Assembly (NCBI GenBank): GCA_017484005.1
Contig: JAFUTY010000043.1
Location: 1-64,000 of the forward strand
Direction: 5' to 3'
DNA length: 64,000 bases
DNA from: Selenomonadaceae bacterium
GTDB lineage: Bacteria; Bacillota; Negativicutes; Selenomonadales; Selenomonadaceae
Every line of letters begins with the position of its first letter. Position 1 is the stretch's first letter. Below the pieces are notes generated by a model that made no database searches, had not been told where the DNA came from, and saw only the letters and a program-made list of their open reading frames with translations. Both the position numbers and the translations under genes were made by a program. This document shows positions 26,046 to 38,981 of this stretch, in pieces.

Positions 26046-27131
26046 TCAAGGATTATATTCGACAACTTGCAATTCCGGATGTTGATTCAGATCTACAGTC
26101 GATTCATATCCTTCCGGAATTCCTTCTAATTCGATAACCGGCTGTGCGAGGATATCTTTGGCAAAATAGACAATCCGCCCGATTTGTCCAGTGTTCAATA
26201 AAACTGGAGAGCCGAGCAGTGAATCGCGAATTCGAGTCAACAATGGAACGCAGACATTCGGATCAAGTCCTCGATACATTTCCTGCTTGAAAAATTCCAC
26301 TGCCGCGAATGGAGTCTGTTTCACATAACCTTGACGCTCTGAAGTGATGTTGTCATATAAATCTGCCACTGCAACAATTCGAGCATAAAGATGAATCGTG
26401 TTTGCCTTTCGATGATTCGGAAATCCAGTTCCATCCATTCGCTCGTGATGCTGCAATACTGCAAGCTTGACATCGGTTGAAATATCCCGCGACTTCATCA
26501 AAATTCCATAGCCGTCTTGAGGATGCATTTGATATTTTTTCAGATCGTCGCCTTTGAGCATCTCGATTTTCTTTCCGCGCAATCGAGCATCAAATTTTGT
26601 CTTTCCAATATCATGCAAAAACGCTGCTAATACAACTTCACGCATAACTCGAGGCGACATATACATCCATTTCGCGATTAATCCCGCCACAATTGCAACG
26701 CGAATCGAATGAGTATAGATATCGTTGTCTAGATTTTTCATTTCATACAGATAATCGACTGCCGCTGAATTCTTCGACATCGGCACAACTTCATGGCGCA
26801 CGACGAGTTTCGTTCGATCCACTGTATCTTTATCAACTTTGCCCGCGGAAATATCTTTGAAAATCTCCTCGATTTCCTTCTTCGATTCTTCATAATTCTG
26901 CTGAAACGCGATTTTCTTTTTGAACGATGGAAATTCCTCTTGAGCTTTCTCCGCCGCTCGATCTGCCTCGTCGCGAATAAAAACTTGATCGACGTTCAAA
27001 AATCGAAGTCGAATCAGATGCGCATGAGTCAAAACTGTTCCGGCTGACAAAACTACGACGAGATCATCGTTGAAAAGCGATCGAGCCAAGATCATTCCAG
27101 GCTGAAGATGATCTATCGAAACTGCATGCAT
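26046..27131 (-). CDS. HD-GYP domain phosphodiesterase (cyclic di-GMP type)
   Basis: A 361-residue protein starting at ATG 27131 (MHAVSIDHLQPGMILARSLF, typical of the family). The 27164 start is TTG without a clear site. The first 120 residues or so form the usual unannotated N-domain. The HD site is HDIGKTKF at 173-180, with HPQDGYGIL, HHERMDG (228-234) and GTGFP (234-238), the place of the GYP motif. It probably hydrolyses cyclic di-GMP and so opposes the two GGDEF proteins in this window. Confidence 0.9.
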   Translation of the reverse strand: MHAVSIDHLQPGMILARSLFNDDLVVVLSAGTVLTHAHLIRLRFLNVDQVFIRDEADRAAEKAQEEFPSFKKKIAFQQNYEESKKEIEEIFKDISAGKVDKDTVDRTKLVVRHEVVPMSKNSAAVDYLYEMKNLDNDIYTHSIRVAIVAGLIAKWMYMSPRVMREVVLAAFLHDIGKTKFDARLRGKKIEMLKGDDLKKYQMHPQDGYGILMKSRDISTDVKLAVLQHHERMDGTGFPNHRKANTIHLYARIVAVADLYDNITSERQGYVKQTPFAAVEFFKQEMYRGLDPNVCVPLLTRIRDSLLGSPVLLNTGQIGRIVYFAKDILAQPVIELEGIPEGYESTVDLNQHPELQVVEYNP

Positions 27132-27313
27132 GGCGAATCTCACATCCTTGTGAATAAATCTCAACGCGAAAATTCTATACAGACTCGCAAAATCCTTTCA
27201 TCGAATCAGATTGTAATTTCTTGCGAGCGATTTTTTCATGATGTATACTTTCTGAAAGTTTGCGGGAAAGATTTCCGTGAACTGAATTTTATTCGAAGGG
27301 ATGAATTTTTTTG

Positions 27314-28135
27314 ATGAATTGGAAAAAGGTTTTAATTGCGAGTTTGACTCTCGTTTCGACGATGTCATTATTCACCGGCTGCGGACAAGATCAAAACGCC
27401 GCTGGAAATTCTGACACATCGAAAAAAATCGTGATCGGTCTCGATGATAACTATCCACCGATGGGATTCAAAGACGACAAAAATGAAATCGTCGGCTTCG
27501 ATGTCGATCTCGCAAAGGAAACTGTTAAGCGTCTGAATCGCGAAGTTGAATTCAAAGCGATTGACTGGTCAAGCAAAGAGGCTGAATTATCGAGCAAGCG
27601 CGTCGATATTTTGTGGAATGGACTTGATATCACTGACGAACGCAAGAAAAACATGCTTTTCTCAAATCCATATATGAACAATCGCCAAATCATTTTCGTC
27701 AAAAAAGGAACGACTGGAATCACTGACGAGGCAAGTTTAGCTGGAAAAATCGTCGGAACTCAAAGTGCATCGACTGCTGAAGAATATTTTGAGGCAAATG
27801 AATCAGTCAAAAATTCTCTCTCTGAACTTCGAACATATTCAGATTATTTGACAGCATTCATGGATTTGGAAAATGGACGCGTCGATGCAATTGTCTGCGA
27901 CGAGATTGTCGGAAGATATTATGCAAGCAAACATCAAGAAGCGATCGATGTGATTGATTCTACAGTTGGCGCGACAAGTCAATTTGGAATCGCCTTCCGC
28001 AAGGATGACACTGCATTGCAGACTGAGATTCAAAAAGCATTCGATGAAGTTGTCAAAGACGGAACTGGCGAAAAAATTTCCGAGCAATGGTTCGGAACGA
28101 ATCTGTTACTTCCAGTCGAATCCGCGAATCAGTGA
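27314..28135 (+). CDS. Amino-acid ABC transporter substrate-binding lipoprotein
   Basis: A 273-residue family-3 periplasmic binding protein. The lipoprotein signal is MNWKKVLIASLTLVSTMSLF with Cys23 in LFTGC. The mature part shows IGLDDNYPPMGFKDDKNEI, FDVDLAKE, and the second lobe GKIVGTQSASTAEEYFEAN. It likely binds a polar amino acid. The permease follows 12 bases after the stop. No ATPase gene is nearby. Confidence 0.93.
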   Translation: MNWKKVLIASLTLVSTMSLFTGCGQDQNAAGNSDTSKKIVIGLDDNYPPMGFKDDKNEIVGFDVDLAKETVKRLNREVEFKAIDWSSKEAELSSKRVDILWNGLDITDERKKNMLFSNPYMNNRQIIFVKKGTTGITDEASLAGKIVGTQSASTAEEYFEANESVKNSLSELRTYSDYLTAFMDLENGRVDAIVCDEIVGRYYASKHQEAIDVIDSTVGATSQFGIAFRKDDTALQTEIQKAFDEVVKDGTGEKISEQWFGTNLLLPVESANQ

Positions 28136-28147
28136 TTTAGAAGTCGC

Positions 28148-28801
28148 ATGGAGAATTTGTCAAATACAATCCTCTTAATGCTCGAAGGCTCAAAAGTCAC
28201 GCTCGAGATTTTTTTCATCACGATATTTCTGTCATTGCCGATTGGAATGCTTGCAGGACTCGGCAGACTTTCGTCAATCAAAATCGTGAGTCTGTTTTTC
28301 GAATTCTATGTTTGGATAATGCGCGGAACTCCACTGATGCTGCAGCTGCTGTTTGTATATTTTGCACTGCCGGCAGTTGGAATTCTGCTGCCTGATATCG
28401 CGGCGGCACTTTTAGCATTTACATTGAATTACGCTGCATATTTCGCCGAAATTTTCAGAGCAGGAATTCAAGCAGTTCCGAAAGGTCAATATGAGGCGGC
28501 TCAAGCTCTCGGAATGACTTATTGGCAGATGATGCGATTTGTCATTCTTCCGCAGGTTATCAAAATCGTTCTGCCGCCGATTAGCAATGAAACAATCAAT
28601 CTAGTCAAGGATACATCGCTGATTTACATTCTCGCAATGAATGATCTTTTGAGAGTCGCTCGAACAATCGTTCAACGCGAATTCGATATGACTCCATTTG
28701 TTGTTGCGGCGATTTTTTATCTCGCAATGACTGCAGTTTTGACCTGGATTTTCAAGAAACTCGAAGCGAAATTCGGTGCATATTCCAAGGAGCTCGCGTG
28801 A
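28148..28801 (+). CDS. Amino-acid ABC transporter permease (HisM/GlnP type)
   Basis: A 217-residue polar amino acid permease with about five membrane helices. The EAA loop reads EAAQALGMTYWQMMRFVILPQ, split here as AAQALGMTYWQMMRF and ILPQVIKIVLPP. MRGTPLMLQLLFVYFALP is the typical early helix. It forms a transporter with the preceding binding protein; the ATPase must be encoded elsewhere. Its stop overlaps the amidase start (GTGATG). Confidence 0.94.
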   Translation: MENLSNTILLMLEGSKVTLEIFFITIFLSLPIGMLAGLGRLSSIKIVSLFFEFYVWIMRGTPLMLQLLFVYFALPAVGILLPDIAAALLAFTLNYAAYFAEIFRAGIQAVPKGQYEAAQALGMTYWQMMRFVILPQVIKIVLPPISNETINLVKDTSLIYILAMNDLLRVARTIVQREFDMTPFVVAAIFYLAMTAVLTWIFKKLEAKFGAYSKELA

Positions 28802-30174
28802 TGAAATCGAGATTGATTCTTCTAATCCTAACTTTGATTTTGAGTATCAGTTTTCCAGTTTTTGCAGAATCGGAAAATGATTCGGAATCGGAAGTTTCGG
28901 AAAATGTTTCCGAAGAAATTCCGACGAAGGAAAATTTCTCGTCGAAAGTCGCAAACATGTCTGAAGTTCTCGGGATTCGATATGCCGCGAATCAAGACAA
29001 AATTCGAATCGTTGTTGATACATCTAGCCCAACAGAATTCAAAACGATGTGGATTCAAAATCCTGGACGGCTGATAATCGATCTCGATAATTCATGGATT
29101 AGTTCAACTGCAAATCGCGAAATGACTTTCAATTCGGATTTCGCCACAAAACTTCGATTGGCGCAATTTGATCCTCAAACCGTTCGAATTGTTATCGAAA
29201 CAGAAATGACTGAATCCGACAGCAACATTTTTGCATTGCCGGGCGGGAGATCCGATGGCAGAGTTGTCATTGATATTGGAAGGAAAATCGAAGAACCGGT
29301 TCAAGATACAAAGCAAGATCCGGATTCGCCTGGAGAATTCAAGCCGAAGGAAAAAGATGAATCGCCGGAAGAAATTCGTCAAACAGTTCCGCCTGAACCA
29401 GATGCTCCGGATGAAAAACCTCGAAAAAAATCCAAAGATGATAAATCGAAGGATAAAGATTCTGAGGATAAAAAATCGAAGGATCAAAAATCGGACGATG
29501 ATTCGAAGAAAACTGAAACTCCCTCGAAACCTTCCAAACCTCCGCGTCAAAGAATCGATCTATCAACAATTCCGCCCGAAGTTTTGATCGAGAAACCATT
29601 GATCGGGAAATTAATCGCGATAGATCCAGGGCATGGAGGATCTGACGCCGGCGCGATTGGTCCATCGGGATTAATGGAAAAGACTGTCACGCTCAATATT
29701 TCATTGGCACTTCGCGAATTGCTCGAGTCTCAAGGCGCGGAAGTCATAATGACTCGCGACACAGATATCGAAGTTCATGAAAAAGGATCTCGAGCGACAG
29801 CGAATGAGGAACTTCAAGCGCGATGCGACGTTGCAAATGACGCTGAAGCAGATATTTTTATCTCGGTACACATCGATTCATTCACGAACAGCACAGCTCA
29901 TGGCACGACAACATATTACGACGCAGATTCGAAATTGGGATTCAAGCTCGCCGATAAAATTCGCGCGAATTTGATTGACGAAATCGAAACTGCAAGCCGT
30001 GGAACTCAGCGATGCAATTTCTACGTTGTCAACAAAACTGATATGCCTGCAACTCTCATCGAAGTCGCTTTCATTTCTAACACCGACGAAGAAAAAATGC
30101 TCGGCAGTGAAGAGGGAATCATGAAAGCGGCTGTTGGAATTGCAGAGGGAATCAAAATTTATTTCGAAGAATGA
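28801..30174 (+). CDS. N-acetylmuramoyl-L-alanine amidase with AMIN domain
   Basis: A 457-residue exported amidase. A signal peptide at 1-22 is followed by an AMIN-type localisation domain at about 50-162 ([17 protein letters not shown]), a Lys/Asp/Ser-rich flexible linker at about 165-250, and an Amidase_3 zinc domain at 268-455. The zinc ligands are His278 in DPGHGG, Glu293 in LMEK and the His in [18 protein letters not shown] carries the catalytic Glu. It cuts the stem peptide from peptidoglycan during cell division. AAGGAG precedes the ATG. The charged linker is unusually long. Confidence 0.94.
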   Translation: MKSRLILLILTLILSISFPVFAESENDSESEVSENVSEEIPTKENFSSKVANMSEVLGIRYAANQDKIRIVVDTSSPTEFKTMWIQNPGRLIIDLDNSWISSTANREMTFNSDFATKLRLAQFDPQTVRIVIETEMTESDSNIFALPGGRSDGRVVIDIGRKIEEPVQDTKQDPDSPGEFKPKEKDESPEEIRQTVPPEPDAPDEKPRKKSKDDKSKDKDSEDKKSKDQKSDDDSKKTETPSKPSKPPRQRIDLSTIPPEVLIEKPLIGKLIAIDPGHGGSDAGAIGPSGLMEKTVTLNISLALRELLESQGAEVIMTRDTDIEVHEKGSRATANEELQARCDVANDAEADIFISVHIDSFTNSTAHGTTTYYDADSKLGFKLADKIRANLIDEIETASRGTQRCNFYVVNKTDMPATLIEVAFISNTDEEKMLGSEEGIMKAAVGIAEGIKIYFEE

Positions 30175-30175
30175 T

Positions 30176-30206
30176 TGGAGGCGAGCGATCGTCTCCATTT
30201 TTTTTA
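30176..30206 (+). terminator. Terminator overlapping the amidase-trpS junction
   Basis: A TGGAG-G-CGA / TCG-T-CTCCA hairpin followed directly by T8. It begins two bases after the amidase stop. Confidence 0.8.
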
Positions 30207-30221
30207 TTAAGGAGGATTTTT

Positions 30222-31268
30222 TTGAAAAAGATAATTTTGACAGGAGATCGCCCGACTGGAAGATTGCACATCGGACATTTTGTCGGATCACTGCGCGGTC
30301 GAGTCGAATTGCAAAATTCCGGTGAGTATGAAAAAATTTTTGTAATGATCGCCGATGCTCAAGCTCTCACAGACAATTTTGAGCATCCGGAAAAAGTTCG
30401 CGACAACATCCTCGAAGTCGCAATGGATTATTTGTCAGTTGGATTAGATCCTCAAAAAACGACAATTCTGATTCAGTCGCAAATTCCAGAGCTCACGGAA
30501 TTAACTTTCTATTACATGAATCTCGTGACAGTTTCGAGGCTGCAGCGAAATCCAACTGTGAAATCAGAAATTCAAATGAGAAATTTCGAGGCGAGCATTC
30601 CAGTCGGCTTTTTCTGTTATCCAATCAGTCAAGCGGCAGATATCACAATTTTCAACGCGACAACAGTTCCAGTCGGCGAGGATCAAATTCCAATGCTCGA
30701 GCAGACAAAGGAAATCGTTCGAAAGTTCAATGCAACTTATGGAGAAACAATCGTCGAGCCGGATATTTTACTGCCGAAAAATTCAGCATGCCTGCGGCTT
30801 CCAGGAATCGATGGCAAGGCAAAAATGAGCAAATCGCTGGGAAATTGCATTTATCTTTCCGATTCGAAGGATGAAATCGCGGAAAAAGTTCGAAACATGT
30901 ATACAGATCCGAATCACATTCACGTAAAAGATCCGGGGCAGGTCGAGGGCAATACAGTTTTCACATATCTCGATGCATTTTCGACGCCGGAGCATTTTTC
31001 AAGATATCTGCCGGAATATGAAAATCTCGACGCGTTGAAAGATCATTACAAGCGTGGAGGATTAGGCGATGTAAAAATCAAAAAATTCCTCACCGCGATT
31101 TTGGAAGAGACTCTCGAGCCGATTAGATCTCGGCGTTCTGAATTGGAAAAAGATCCAGAATATGTTCGAAAAATTTTATTGGATGGAACGAATCTCGCTC
31201 GAGAAACTGCATCTGAAACAATTTCCAAAGTTCGCCGCGCGATGAAGATCAACTATTTTGAGAATTGA
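30222..31268 (+). CDS. trpS: Tryptophanyl-tRNA synthetase
   Basis: A 348-residue class I synthetase charging tRNA-Trp. [13 protein letters not shown] (HIGH site) is near the start, [10 protein letters not shown] in the middle, and [10 protein letters not shown] (KMSKS loop). It starts with TTG at 30222, chosen for AAGGAGG at 30209-30215; the 30171 ATG lies before the terminator. No T-box leader is visible in the short gap. Confidence 0.95.
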   Translation: MKKIILTGDRPTGRLHIGHFVGSLRGRVELQNSGEYEKIFVMIADAQALTDNFEHPEKVRDNILEVAMDYLSVGLDPQKTTILIQSQIPELTELTFYYMNLVTVSRLQRNPTVKSEIQMRNFEASIPVGFFCYPISQAADITIFNATTVPVGEDQIPMLEQTKEIVRKFNATYGETIVEPDILLPKNSACLRLPGIDGKAKMSKSLGNCIYLSDSKDEIAEKVRNMYTDPNHIHVKDPGQVEGNTVFTYLDAFSTPEHFSRYLPEYENLDALKDHYKRGGLGDVKIKKFLTAILEETLEPIRSRRSELEKDPEYVRKILLDGTNLARETASETISKVRRAMKINYFEN

Positions 31269-31325
31269 TTTTCTAATTTCGACATGATAGAATCGCGCCA
31301 TCTCGTTTGAAGGGAGTGAATATGT

Positions 31326-31601
31326 TTGCCAAATATCAAAGCCTCGATTCTGTCGGTGAAAAAAGATGCAAAGCGTCGTGCACGCAACATCGCTGAGAAA
31401 ACCAAAGTCAAGAAGGCAATTCGCCAGGTCGCAGACGCAATTAAAGCGGGCAATGCTGATGAAGCTCAAAAACTCTTCGTCGCAGCGCAGAAGGCAATTG
31501 ATCAGGCTGCAGCGAATCGCGTTTATCACAAAAATAACGCGGCGCGCAAAAAGTCTCGTCTTGCGAAAAAAATCAAATCGCTCACCGAAGCGGCAGAATA
31601 A
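31326..31601 (+). CDS. rpsT: Ribosomal protein S20
   Basis: A 91-residue basic protein, PNIKASILSVKKDAKRRARN at the start, with the three-helix pattern and Lys/Arg/Ala richness of S20. It binds 16S rRNA in the small subunit. It uses a TTG start at 31326 with AAGGGAGTG upstream. It is monocistronic, ending in its own terminator, and next to lepA as in many Firmicutes. Confidence 0.95.
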   Translation: MPNIKASILSVKKDAKRRARNIAEKTKVKKAIRQVADAIKAGNADEAQKLFVAAQKAIDQAAANRVYHKNNAARKKSRLAKKIKSLTEAAE

Positions 31602-31610
31602 TCTCGAAAC

Positions 31611-31646
31611 GAAAGGCACTGCTCGATTTGAGCGGTGTCTTTTTTA
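31611..31646 (+). terminator. Terminator of rpsT
   Basis: AGGCAC(T)GCTC...GAGC(G)GTGTCT hairpin followed by T6, ten bases after the stop. Confidence 0.87.
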
Positions 31647-31662
31647 TGTTGAGGAGTAAAAA

Positions 31663-33459
31663 ATGGATCAAAAACACATTCGAAATTTTTCAATCATCGC
31701 GCACATCGATCATGGCAAATCGACAATTGCGGATCGATTAATCGAAATCACGGGGACAATGCAAAAGCGTGACATGGAGGCGCAGGTTCTCGACAATATG
31801 GAACTCGAGCGGGAGCGGGGAATCACAATCAAGGCTCAAACGGTGCGTCTGAATTACAAATCGCGCGATGGTGAGATGTATCAGCTCAATCTAATCGATA
31901 CGCCGGGACATGTCGATTTCAATTACGAAGTCTCGCGATCTTTAGCGGCATGCGAGGGAGCATTGTTAGTTGTCGATGCAGCGCAGGGAGTCGAGGCACA
32001 AACTCTCGCAAATGTATACCTCGCGCTGGATCATGATTTGACGATTCTGCCGGTGATAAACAAAATCGATTTGCCGAGCGCAGATCCAGATCGCGTGAAA
32101 AAAGAAATCGAGGATGGAATTGGACTCGATGCATCCGATGCGATTTTGACTTCCGCAAAAACTGGCGAGGGAATCGATGAAATTCTTGAAAAAATCGTCG
32201 AAGAAATTCCAGCTCCCGAGGGCGATGAAAATTCACCATTGCAAGCATTGATCTTCGATTCATATTTCGATCCGTACAAAGGTGCAGTCGCGCGAATTCG
32301 ATTGATGTCTGGAAAAATCGAAAAGGGCGATCGATTGAAAATGATGGCGACTGGAAAAATTTTCGAAGTCACTGAACTTGGATGTTTTTCACCGAATCTG
32401 ATGCCGCTCGATGAACTTTCAACCGGCGAGGTTGGATATGTCTGCGGCTCACTGAAAGATGTTCGCGATATTCGAGTTGGAGACACAATCACATCGGAAA
32501 AAAATCCAGCGTCTGAACCACTGCCTGGATATCGCGGCGTGACCTCGATGGTTTACTGCGGCTTGTATCCAGTTGACAGCGCGGATTATGACAATCTGAA
32601 AGAGGCTCTGGAGAAATTGCAGCTCAATGACGCGGCATTGAAATTCGAGCCGGAGACTAGTGCAGCTTTGGGATTTGGATTTCGATGCGGATTTTTAGGA
32701 CTTCTTCACATGGATGTAATTCAAGAGCGTCTCGAGCGGGAGTATAATCTGAAACTTATCACGACTGCGCCGTCAGTAATTTATCGCGTGAATAAAACTG
32801 ATGGCGAAATTTTGATGATTGACAATCCTGCCAAACTTCCAAAGACGACAGAAATTGCATCGATCGCTGAGCCATATGTCAAGGCGACAGTTATCGTTCC
32901 GAAGGATTACGTCGGCAGTGTCATGGAAGTTTCTCAAGACAAGCGCGGCGAGTATCAATCAATGGATTATCTCGACACGAATCGCGTCATGATCACGTAT
33001 CAAATTCCGTTGAGTGAGATCATCTACGATTATTTCGACCGTCTGAAATCAACAACGCGTGGATATGCATCGCTCGATTATGAACTGTCAGATTATCGCG
33101 AGGCAGATCTGGTGAAACTCGATATTTTATTGAATGGCGATGTTGTCGATGCGCTTTCGTCAATCGTGCACAAGGATCGAGCAGTTCCAAGAGGTCGCCA
33201 GCTTGCATTGAAACTCAAGCGAATCATTCCGCAGCAGATGTTTGATATTCCAGTTCAAGCGGCAGTTGGCGGGAGAATCATTGCGCGGGAGGATGTCAAG
33301 GCTCGGCGGAAGGATGTTTTGGCGAAATGTTATGGCGGTGATGTTTCGCGAAAGAAAAAACTTCTCGAAAAGCAGAAGGAAGGTAAAAAGCGCATGAAAG
33401 CAGTTGGAAGTGTTGATCTTCCTCAAGAAGCGTTCATGGCGATTCTCTCAGATGATTGA
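31663..33459 (+). CDS. lepA: Elongation factor 4 (LepA) back-translocating GTPase
   Basis: A 598-residue translational GTPase. The G1 motif is [10 protein letters not shown]3 is DTPGHVDF and G4 is NKIDLP. The LepA-specific C-terminal domain ends in [20 protein letters not shown]. LepA assists ribosome function and assembly under stress. The gene overlaps hemW by 8 bases, a common Firmicutes arrangement. Confidence 0.97.
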   Translation: MDQKHIRNFSIIAHIDHGKSTIADRLIEITGTMQKRDMEAQVLDNMELERERGITIKAQTVRLNYKSRDGEMYQLNLIDTPGHVDFNYEVSRSLAACEGALLVVDAAQGVEAQTLANVYLALDHDLTILPVINKIDLPSADPDRVKKEIEDGIGLDASDAILTSAKTGEGIDEILEKIVEEIPAPEGDENSPLQALIFDSYFDPYKGAVARIRLMSGKIEKGDRLKMMATGKIFEVTELGCFSPNLMPLDELSTGEVGYVCGSLKDVRDIRVGDTITSEKNPASEPLPGYRGVTSMVYCGLYPVDSADYDNLKEALEKLQLNDAALKFEPETSAALGFGFRCGFLGLLHMDVIQERLEREYNLKLITTAPSVIYRVNKTDGEILMIDNPAKLPKTTEIASIAEPYVKATVIVPKDYVGSVMEVSQDKRGEYQSMDYLDTNRVMITYQIPLSEIIYDYFDRLKSTTRGYASLDYELSDYREADLVKLDILLNGDVVDALSSIVHKDRAVPRGRQLALKLKRIIPQQMFDIPVQAAVGGRIIAREDVKARRKDVLAKCYGGDVSRKKKLLEKQKEGKKRMKAVGSVDLPQEAFMAILSDD

Positions 33460-34567
33460 CGAATTCGAAATCTATATTCATATCCCATTCTGCCGGCAAA
33501 AATGTTTTTATTGCGATTTCCCCTCGATATCTGGAGGGGATTTTTTGTTCGGACGATATACTTCGGCGATTTGCCGCGAGATCGAATTGCGCGAAATTCC
33601 CTCGGAAAAAATTCGATCGATCTATTTTGGCGGAGGGACTCCCTCGATTCTTCCGATTGAAATGATCGAAAAAATTTTCAATTCGATTCCGAATAAAAAA
33701 AGCAGTCCCGAGATCACCATCGAGGCGAATCCTGGGACTGTTGATAAAAAATATTTGCGAGATTTAAGACGAATTGGATTCAATCGAATTTCATTTGGAG
33801 TTCAAAGTTTCAACGATCGAATTTTGAAATCGATCGGAAGAATTCATACATCTCGCGACGCGCTCGATTCAATCGATTCAGCTCGACTCGCTGGATTCAA
33901 GAATATCAACATCGATTTGATCTATGCTCTTCCGAATCAAACGATCGAGGATCTTCAAAACGATCTCGATATAATTGCAGCGCTCGATATTCAACACGTT
34001 TCGATTTATGGATTGCAGATTGAAGAAGGAACTCGATTTTCGCAGATGAAACTCGATTTGCCGAGCGATGAAATCACTGAATCGATGTATGATTTGATCG
34101 TTTCAGAATTGCCGCGGCTTGGATTTCATCGATACGAGATTTCGAATTATGCTAAAGATGGATTTGAATCGCGGCAGAATCTCGGCTATTGGTCAGATAT
34201 TCCATACATTGGATTTGGTTCGGCAGCTCATTCATACCTCAACGATGATCGAATTGAAAATTTCTCGAACGTCGAAGAGTATATCGATGCAATTGAATCT
34301 GGAAAAATTTTTTATCGGGCGGAAGATCCAAATCGAAATCGGAATGATCTTATCAGTGAATTTTGTTTCCTTGGACTTCGAAAAACTTCTGGAATCGATC
34401 GATCTCAATTCAAAAATAAATTTGGAGATCCAATCGAGAAATATTTTCAGCGTGAGATCGATCGACTCATTTCGAAAAATCTTCTGGAAGTTGATGAAAA
34501 ATCGATTCGATTAACTCCGCTCGGCATGAAATTTGGAAATTTAGCATTCGAAGAATTTTTACTATGA
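33452..34567 (+). CDS. hemW: HemW-type radical SAM heme chaperone
   Basis: A 371-residue protein. The radical SAM cluster motif [10 protein letters not shown] is at about 15-24, followed by FGGGTPS and the HemN-like core and C-terminal domain. HemW lacks the coproporphyrinogen oxidase features and is known as a heme-binding chaperone. The ATG at 33452 overlaps the lepA end; the more upstream frame is rejected because it lies in lepA. A bidirectional terminator follows. Confidence 0.92.
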   Translation: MIDEFEIYIHIPFCRQKCFYCDFPSISGGDFLFGRYTSAICREIELREIPSEKIRSIYFGGGTPSILPIEMIEKIFNSIPNKKSSPEITIEANPGTVDKKYLRDLRRIGFNRISFGVQSFNDRILKSIGRIHTSRDALDSIDSARLAGFKNINIDLIYALPNQTIEDLQNDLDIIAALDIQHVSIYGLQIEEGTRFSQMKLDLPSDEITESMYDLIVSELPRLGFHRYEISNYAKDGFESRQNLGYWSDIPYIGFGSAAHSYLNDDRIENFSNVEEYIDAIESGKIFYRAEDPNRNRNDLISEFCFLGLRKTSGIDRSQFKNKFGDPIEKYFQREIDRLISKNLLEVDEKSIRLTPLGMKFGNLAFEEFLL

Positions 34568-34576
34568 TCACAAATT

Positions 34577-34622
34577 AAAAAATTCCCGAGAGATCGTCAA
34601 TGATCCCTCGGGAGTTTTTTTG
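34577..34622. terminator. Bidirectional terminator between hemW and atpC
   Basis: ATTCCCGAG...CTCGGGAGT hairpin with an inner GATC pair, flanked by A6 and T7, between convergent genes. Confidence 0.88.
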
Positions 34623-34653
34623 TTCCTCAACAATGGGTCAAGCGTCACGCTTG

Positions 34654-35082
34654 TCAGTTGAAACTTGTACCAGTTGCAAGAAGTCGAGCTTTAGCTCTCG
34701 CAAGTGCAAGTTCAGCGCGATCGATGTCAATATCTTCATGTTCTTTCGGTGCGCGTTTAAATTCTTCGATTCGAGCTTTTGCTCTCGAATATGCTTGCTG
34801 CGCTCGATTCACATCGATATTTCCAGATTCTTCCGCGGCATTCGCTAACACTGTGATTTTTTTCGGCGTGACTTCCATGAATCCGCCGGCACAAGCGATC
34901 AATTCTTCTTGATTTTGAACTTTGACTCGCATCGCGTGAGGAACGAGTCCAGTGATTAGAGGAGCATGTCTGGGCAAAATTCCAAGTTCTCCGCCCGTCG
35001 ATCGAACGATGAGCATTGAAATATCTTTCGCGCAGACTGCTCCATTTGGAGAAACAACTTCAAGTAGGATGCTGCTCGCCAT
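34654..35082 (-). CDS. atpC: ATP synthase epsilon subunit
   Basis: A 142-residue F1 subunit. The beta-sandwich domain begins SSILLEVVSPNGAVCAKDIS and the helical C-domain is AQQAYSRAKARIEEFKRA. It regulates and couples rotation. The ATG at 35082 has AAGGAGG upstream; TTG 35091 is too close to it. It is the last gene of the atp operon. Confidence 0.95.
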   Translation of the reverse strand: MASSILLEVVSPNGAVCAKDISMLIVRSTGGELGILPRHAPLITGLVPHAMRVKVQNQEELIACAGGFMEVTPKKITVLANAAEESGNIDVNRAQQAYSRAKARIEEFKRAPKEHEDIDIDRAELALARAKARLLATGTSFN

Positions 35083-35087
35083 CGCAA

Positions 35088-36506
<1,419 letters not shown>

Positions 36507-36533
36507 TTAGCGAGGATTTTTACTAATTCAAAT

Positions 36534-37400
36534 TTACTTGAGAGCTTCAGCACCACCGACGATTTCAGTGATTTCGTTGGTGATTTTAGCTTGACGAACT
36601 TTGTTGTAATGGAGATTCAGAGTTTCGATCAATTCGCCCGCGTTATCAGTTGCGTTGCTCATTGCATTCATTCGAGACGAGAGTTCAGACGCCGCAGATT
36701 GTAACATCGCTGCATAAATGACAGTGACTAAATATTGCGGAAGAAGATGGCTCAAAACTGCTTCAGCTGATGGCTCGTAGATGTATTCAGCTTTCAAGCC
36801 GGATGATTCTTCAGATTTCTCGTCAGATTTTTCTGCAGTGAATGGAAGAAGTTTGACGACTTCCGGAACGCAATTGATCGCTGAGACAAATCGAGTATAA
36901 AGCATTTCGATTTCTTTGACTCCGCCTTCAGTGAATCGATCCATCAAATATCGCGCAATCATTTGAGCATGCTCATATTTTGGACGCTCACTCATGCCGG
37001 TATAATCTTTCACGATATCATAATTGCGATGTTTGAAAAAAACTCGAGATTTTCTTCCGACTGTCACGAGTTCAGTGTTTGATTTATCCTCGACTTGATT
37101 CATTGCCGCTTTGCAGACGTTCGAGGAATATGCACCAGCTAATCCTTTGTCTGACGCGATAACGAGGATCAATTTTTTACCGGATTCATGAATTTCGAGG
37201 AGAGGATGTGAAAAATCTGTAGCATTTGACGCGATCTCTCGAACGACTTCCGCAGTTTTATCAGCATACGGCTTATTCGATGTCGCAGCTTCTTTAGCTC
37301 TACGAAGTCTGGAAGTTGCAACCATGTTCATCGCGCTGGTGATTTTTTGAGTGCTTTTAACTGATCGAATTCGACGGCGAATATCCTGCAAACTTGCCAT
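36534..37400 (-). CDS. atpG: ATP synthase gamma subunit
   Basis: A 288-residue central rotor shaft. The N-terminal helix is MASLQDIRRRIRSVKSTQKI and the C-terminal signature SRMNAMSNATDNAGELIETL. An acidic insert (ESSGLKAEYIYEPSAEAVL) lies near residue 200. AAGGCGGTGAG precedes the ATG at 37400. Confidence 0.97.
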   Translation of the reverse strand: MASLQDIRRRIRSVKSTQKITSAMNMVATSRLRRAKEAATSNKPYADKTAEVVREIASNATDFSHPLLEIHESGKKLILVIASDKGLAGAYSSNVCKAAMNQVEDKSNTELVTVGRKSRVFFKHRNYDIVKDYTGMSERPKYEHAQMIARYLMDRFTEGGVKEIEMLYTRFVSAINCVPEVVKLLPFTAEKSDEKSEESSGLKAEYIYEPSAEAVLSHLLPQYLVTVIYAAMLQSAASELSSRMNAMSNATDNAGELIETLNLHYNKVRQAKITNEITEIVGGAEALK

Positions 37401-37414
37401 GGAATCTCACCGCC

Positions 37415-38956
37415 TTAGCTTTCGACCGATTTGTAATTGATCGTCTCTTTGAATTCTTTGATCGCGTTTGAAATTTCCGCTTCCAAAGCGTCATCGAGTT
37501 TTTTCTGATCCGCGATTTTCTGTCCGACTTCAGGATGCTGCGAATGCATGAATTTAATGAGATCGGAATGGAATTGAACGACTTTTTCAACAGGAATATC
37601 AGTCAAAAATCCACGAACTGCCGAGAAGATCGAGATAACTTGATCTTGAACTGACAGCGGAGAATATTGAGCCTGTTTCAGAGTCTCAACCATTCGAGCA
37701 CCGCGATCGAGCTGAGCTTTCGTCGTTTTATCGAGATCCGATGCGAATTGAGCGAATGCTGCGAGCTCACGATATTGCGCGAGATCGAGACGCATTGTTC
37801 CAGCGACTTGTTTCATCGCTTTGATTTGCGCAGATCCACCGACACGGGAGACTGAAAGTCCAACGCTGATAGCTGGGCGAATTCCAGAATAGAAAGCATC
37901 AGTTTCGAGCATGATTTGTCCGTCAGTGATTGAGATAACGTTCGTCGGAATGTATGCAGAAACGTCGCCTGCTTGAGTTTCGATGACCGGCAGAGCTGTG
38001 ATAGATCCTGCACCGAGATCGTCTGAAAGTTTTGCCGCGCGTTCGAGAAGTCTTGAATGCAAATAGAAAACGTCGCCAGGATAAGCTTCACGCCCTGGAG
38101 GACGTCTCAAGAGCAATGACATTGCACGATAAGCCGCTGCATGTTTAGTCAAATCGTCGTAGATGCAGAGACAGTGACCGCCCTGCCCTTTATCATTCTT
38201 TTTATACATGAAATATTCCGCCATCGCGACTCCGGAATATGGAGCGAGATATTGGAGAGGAGCAGAATCTGCCGCAGTTGCTGCAACGATGATCGTATAT
38301 TCCATCGCGCCATGATCTTCGAGAGTTTTCACGACTCGAGCAACTGTCGATGCTTTCTGACCAATTGCAACATAAACACAGATACAGTTTTGTCCCTTTT
38401 GATTGATGATCGTATCAACCGCGATAGCTGATTTTCCAGTTCCGCGGTCACCGATAATCAACTCACGCTGTCCGCGGCCGATTGGGACTAGCGCATCGAT
38501 AGCTTTCAATCCAGTCTGCAGAGGCTCATGGACTGATTTTCTATCTGCAATACCTGGTGCGCGATATTCAACCGGACGAGTTTCAGTCGTTTTGATTGGA
38601 CCTTTGCCATCGATTGGACGTCCCAAGGCATCAACAACGCGGCCGATCATATTTTCGCCGACTGGAACCTGCATGATTCGACCGGTGCGCTTGACTGTGT
38701 CTCCCTCTTTGATTTCAGTATCGCCGCCGAGAACAACTGCACCGACGTTATCCTGCTCGAGGTTCAAAACGAGTCCATAAACATCATTTCCAAAATCGAG
38801 GAGCTCTCCAGCCATTGCTTTATCGAGTCCATGAACGTGAGCGATTCCGTCGCCGACAGTGATAACCGTGCCAACATCATCGACATTCAGATCCACGTTG
38901 TAATTTTTGATCTGATCCTTAATGATGGCAGTGATTTCTTCCGGATTCATCTTCAT
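37415..38956 (-). CDS. atpA: ATP synthase alpha subunit
   Basis: A 513-residue F1 subunit. The N-terminus [19 protein letters not shown] leads to the P-loop GDRGTGKSA and the [20 protein letters not shown] region. The non-catalytic site subunit alternates with beta. It starts 25 bases downstream of atpH. Confidence 0.98.
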   Translation of the reverse strand: MKMNPEEITAIIKDQIKNYNVDLNVDDVGTVITVGDGIAHVHGLDKAMAGELLDFGNDVYGLVLNLEQDNVGAVVLGGDTEIKEGDTVKRTGRIMQVPVGENMIGRVVDALGRPIDGKGPIKTTETRPVEYRAPGIADRKSVHEPLQTGLKAIDALVPIGRGQRELIIGDRGTGKSAIAVDTIINQKGQNCICVYVAIGQKASTVARVVKTLEDHGAMEYTIIVAATAADSAPLQYLAPYSGVAMAEYFMYKKNDKGQGGHCLCIYDDLTKHAAAYRAMSLLLRRPPGREAYPGDVFYLHSRLLERAAKLSDDLGAGSITALPVIETQAGDVSAYIPTNVISITDGQIMLETDAFYSGIRPAISVGLSVSRVGGSAQIKAMKQVAGTMRLDLAQYRELAAFAQFASDLDKTTKAQLDRGARMVETLKQAQYSPLSVQDQVISIFSAVRGFLTDIPVEKVVQFHSDLIKFMHSQHPEVGQKIADQKKLDDALEAEISNAIKEFKETINYKSVES

Positions 38957-38981
38957 GTTTTAGCCTCACCTCTTTCTAAGC

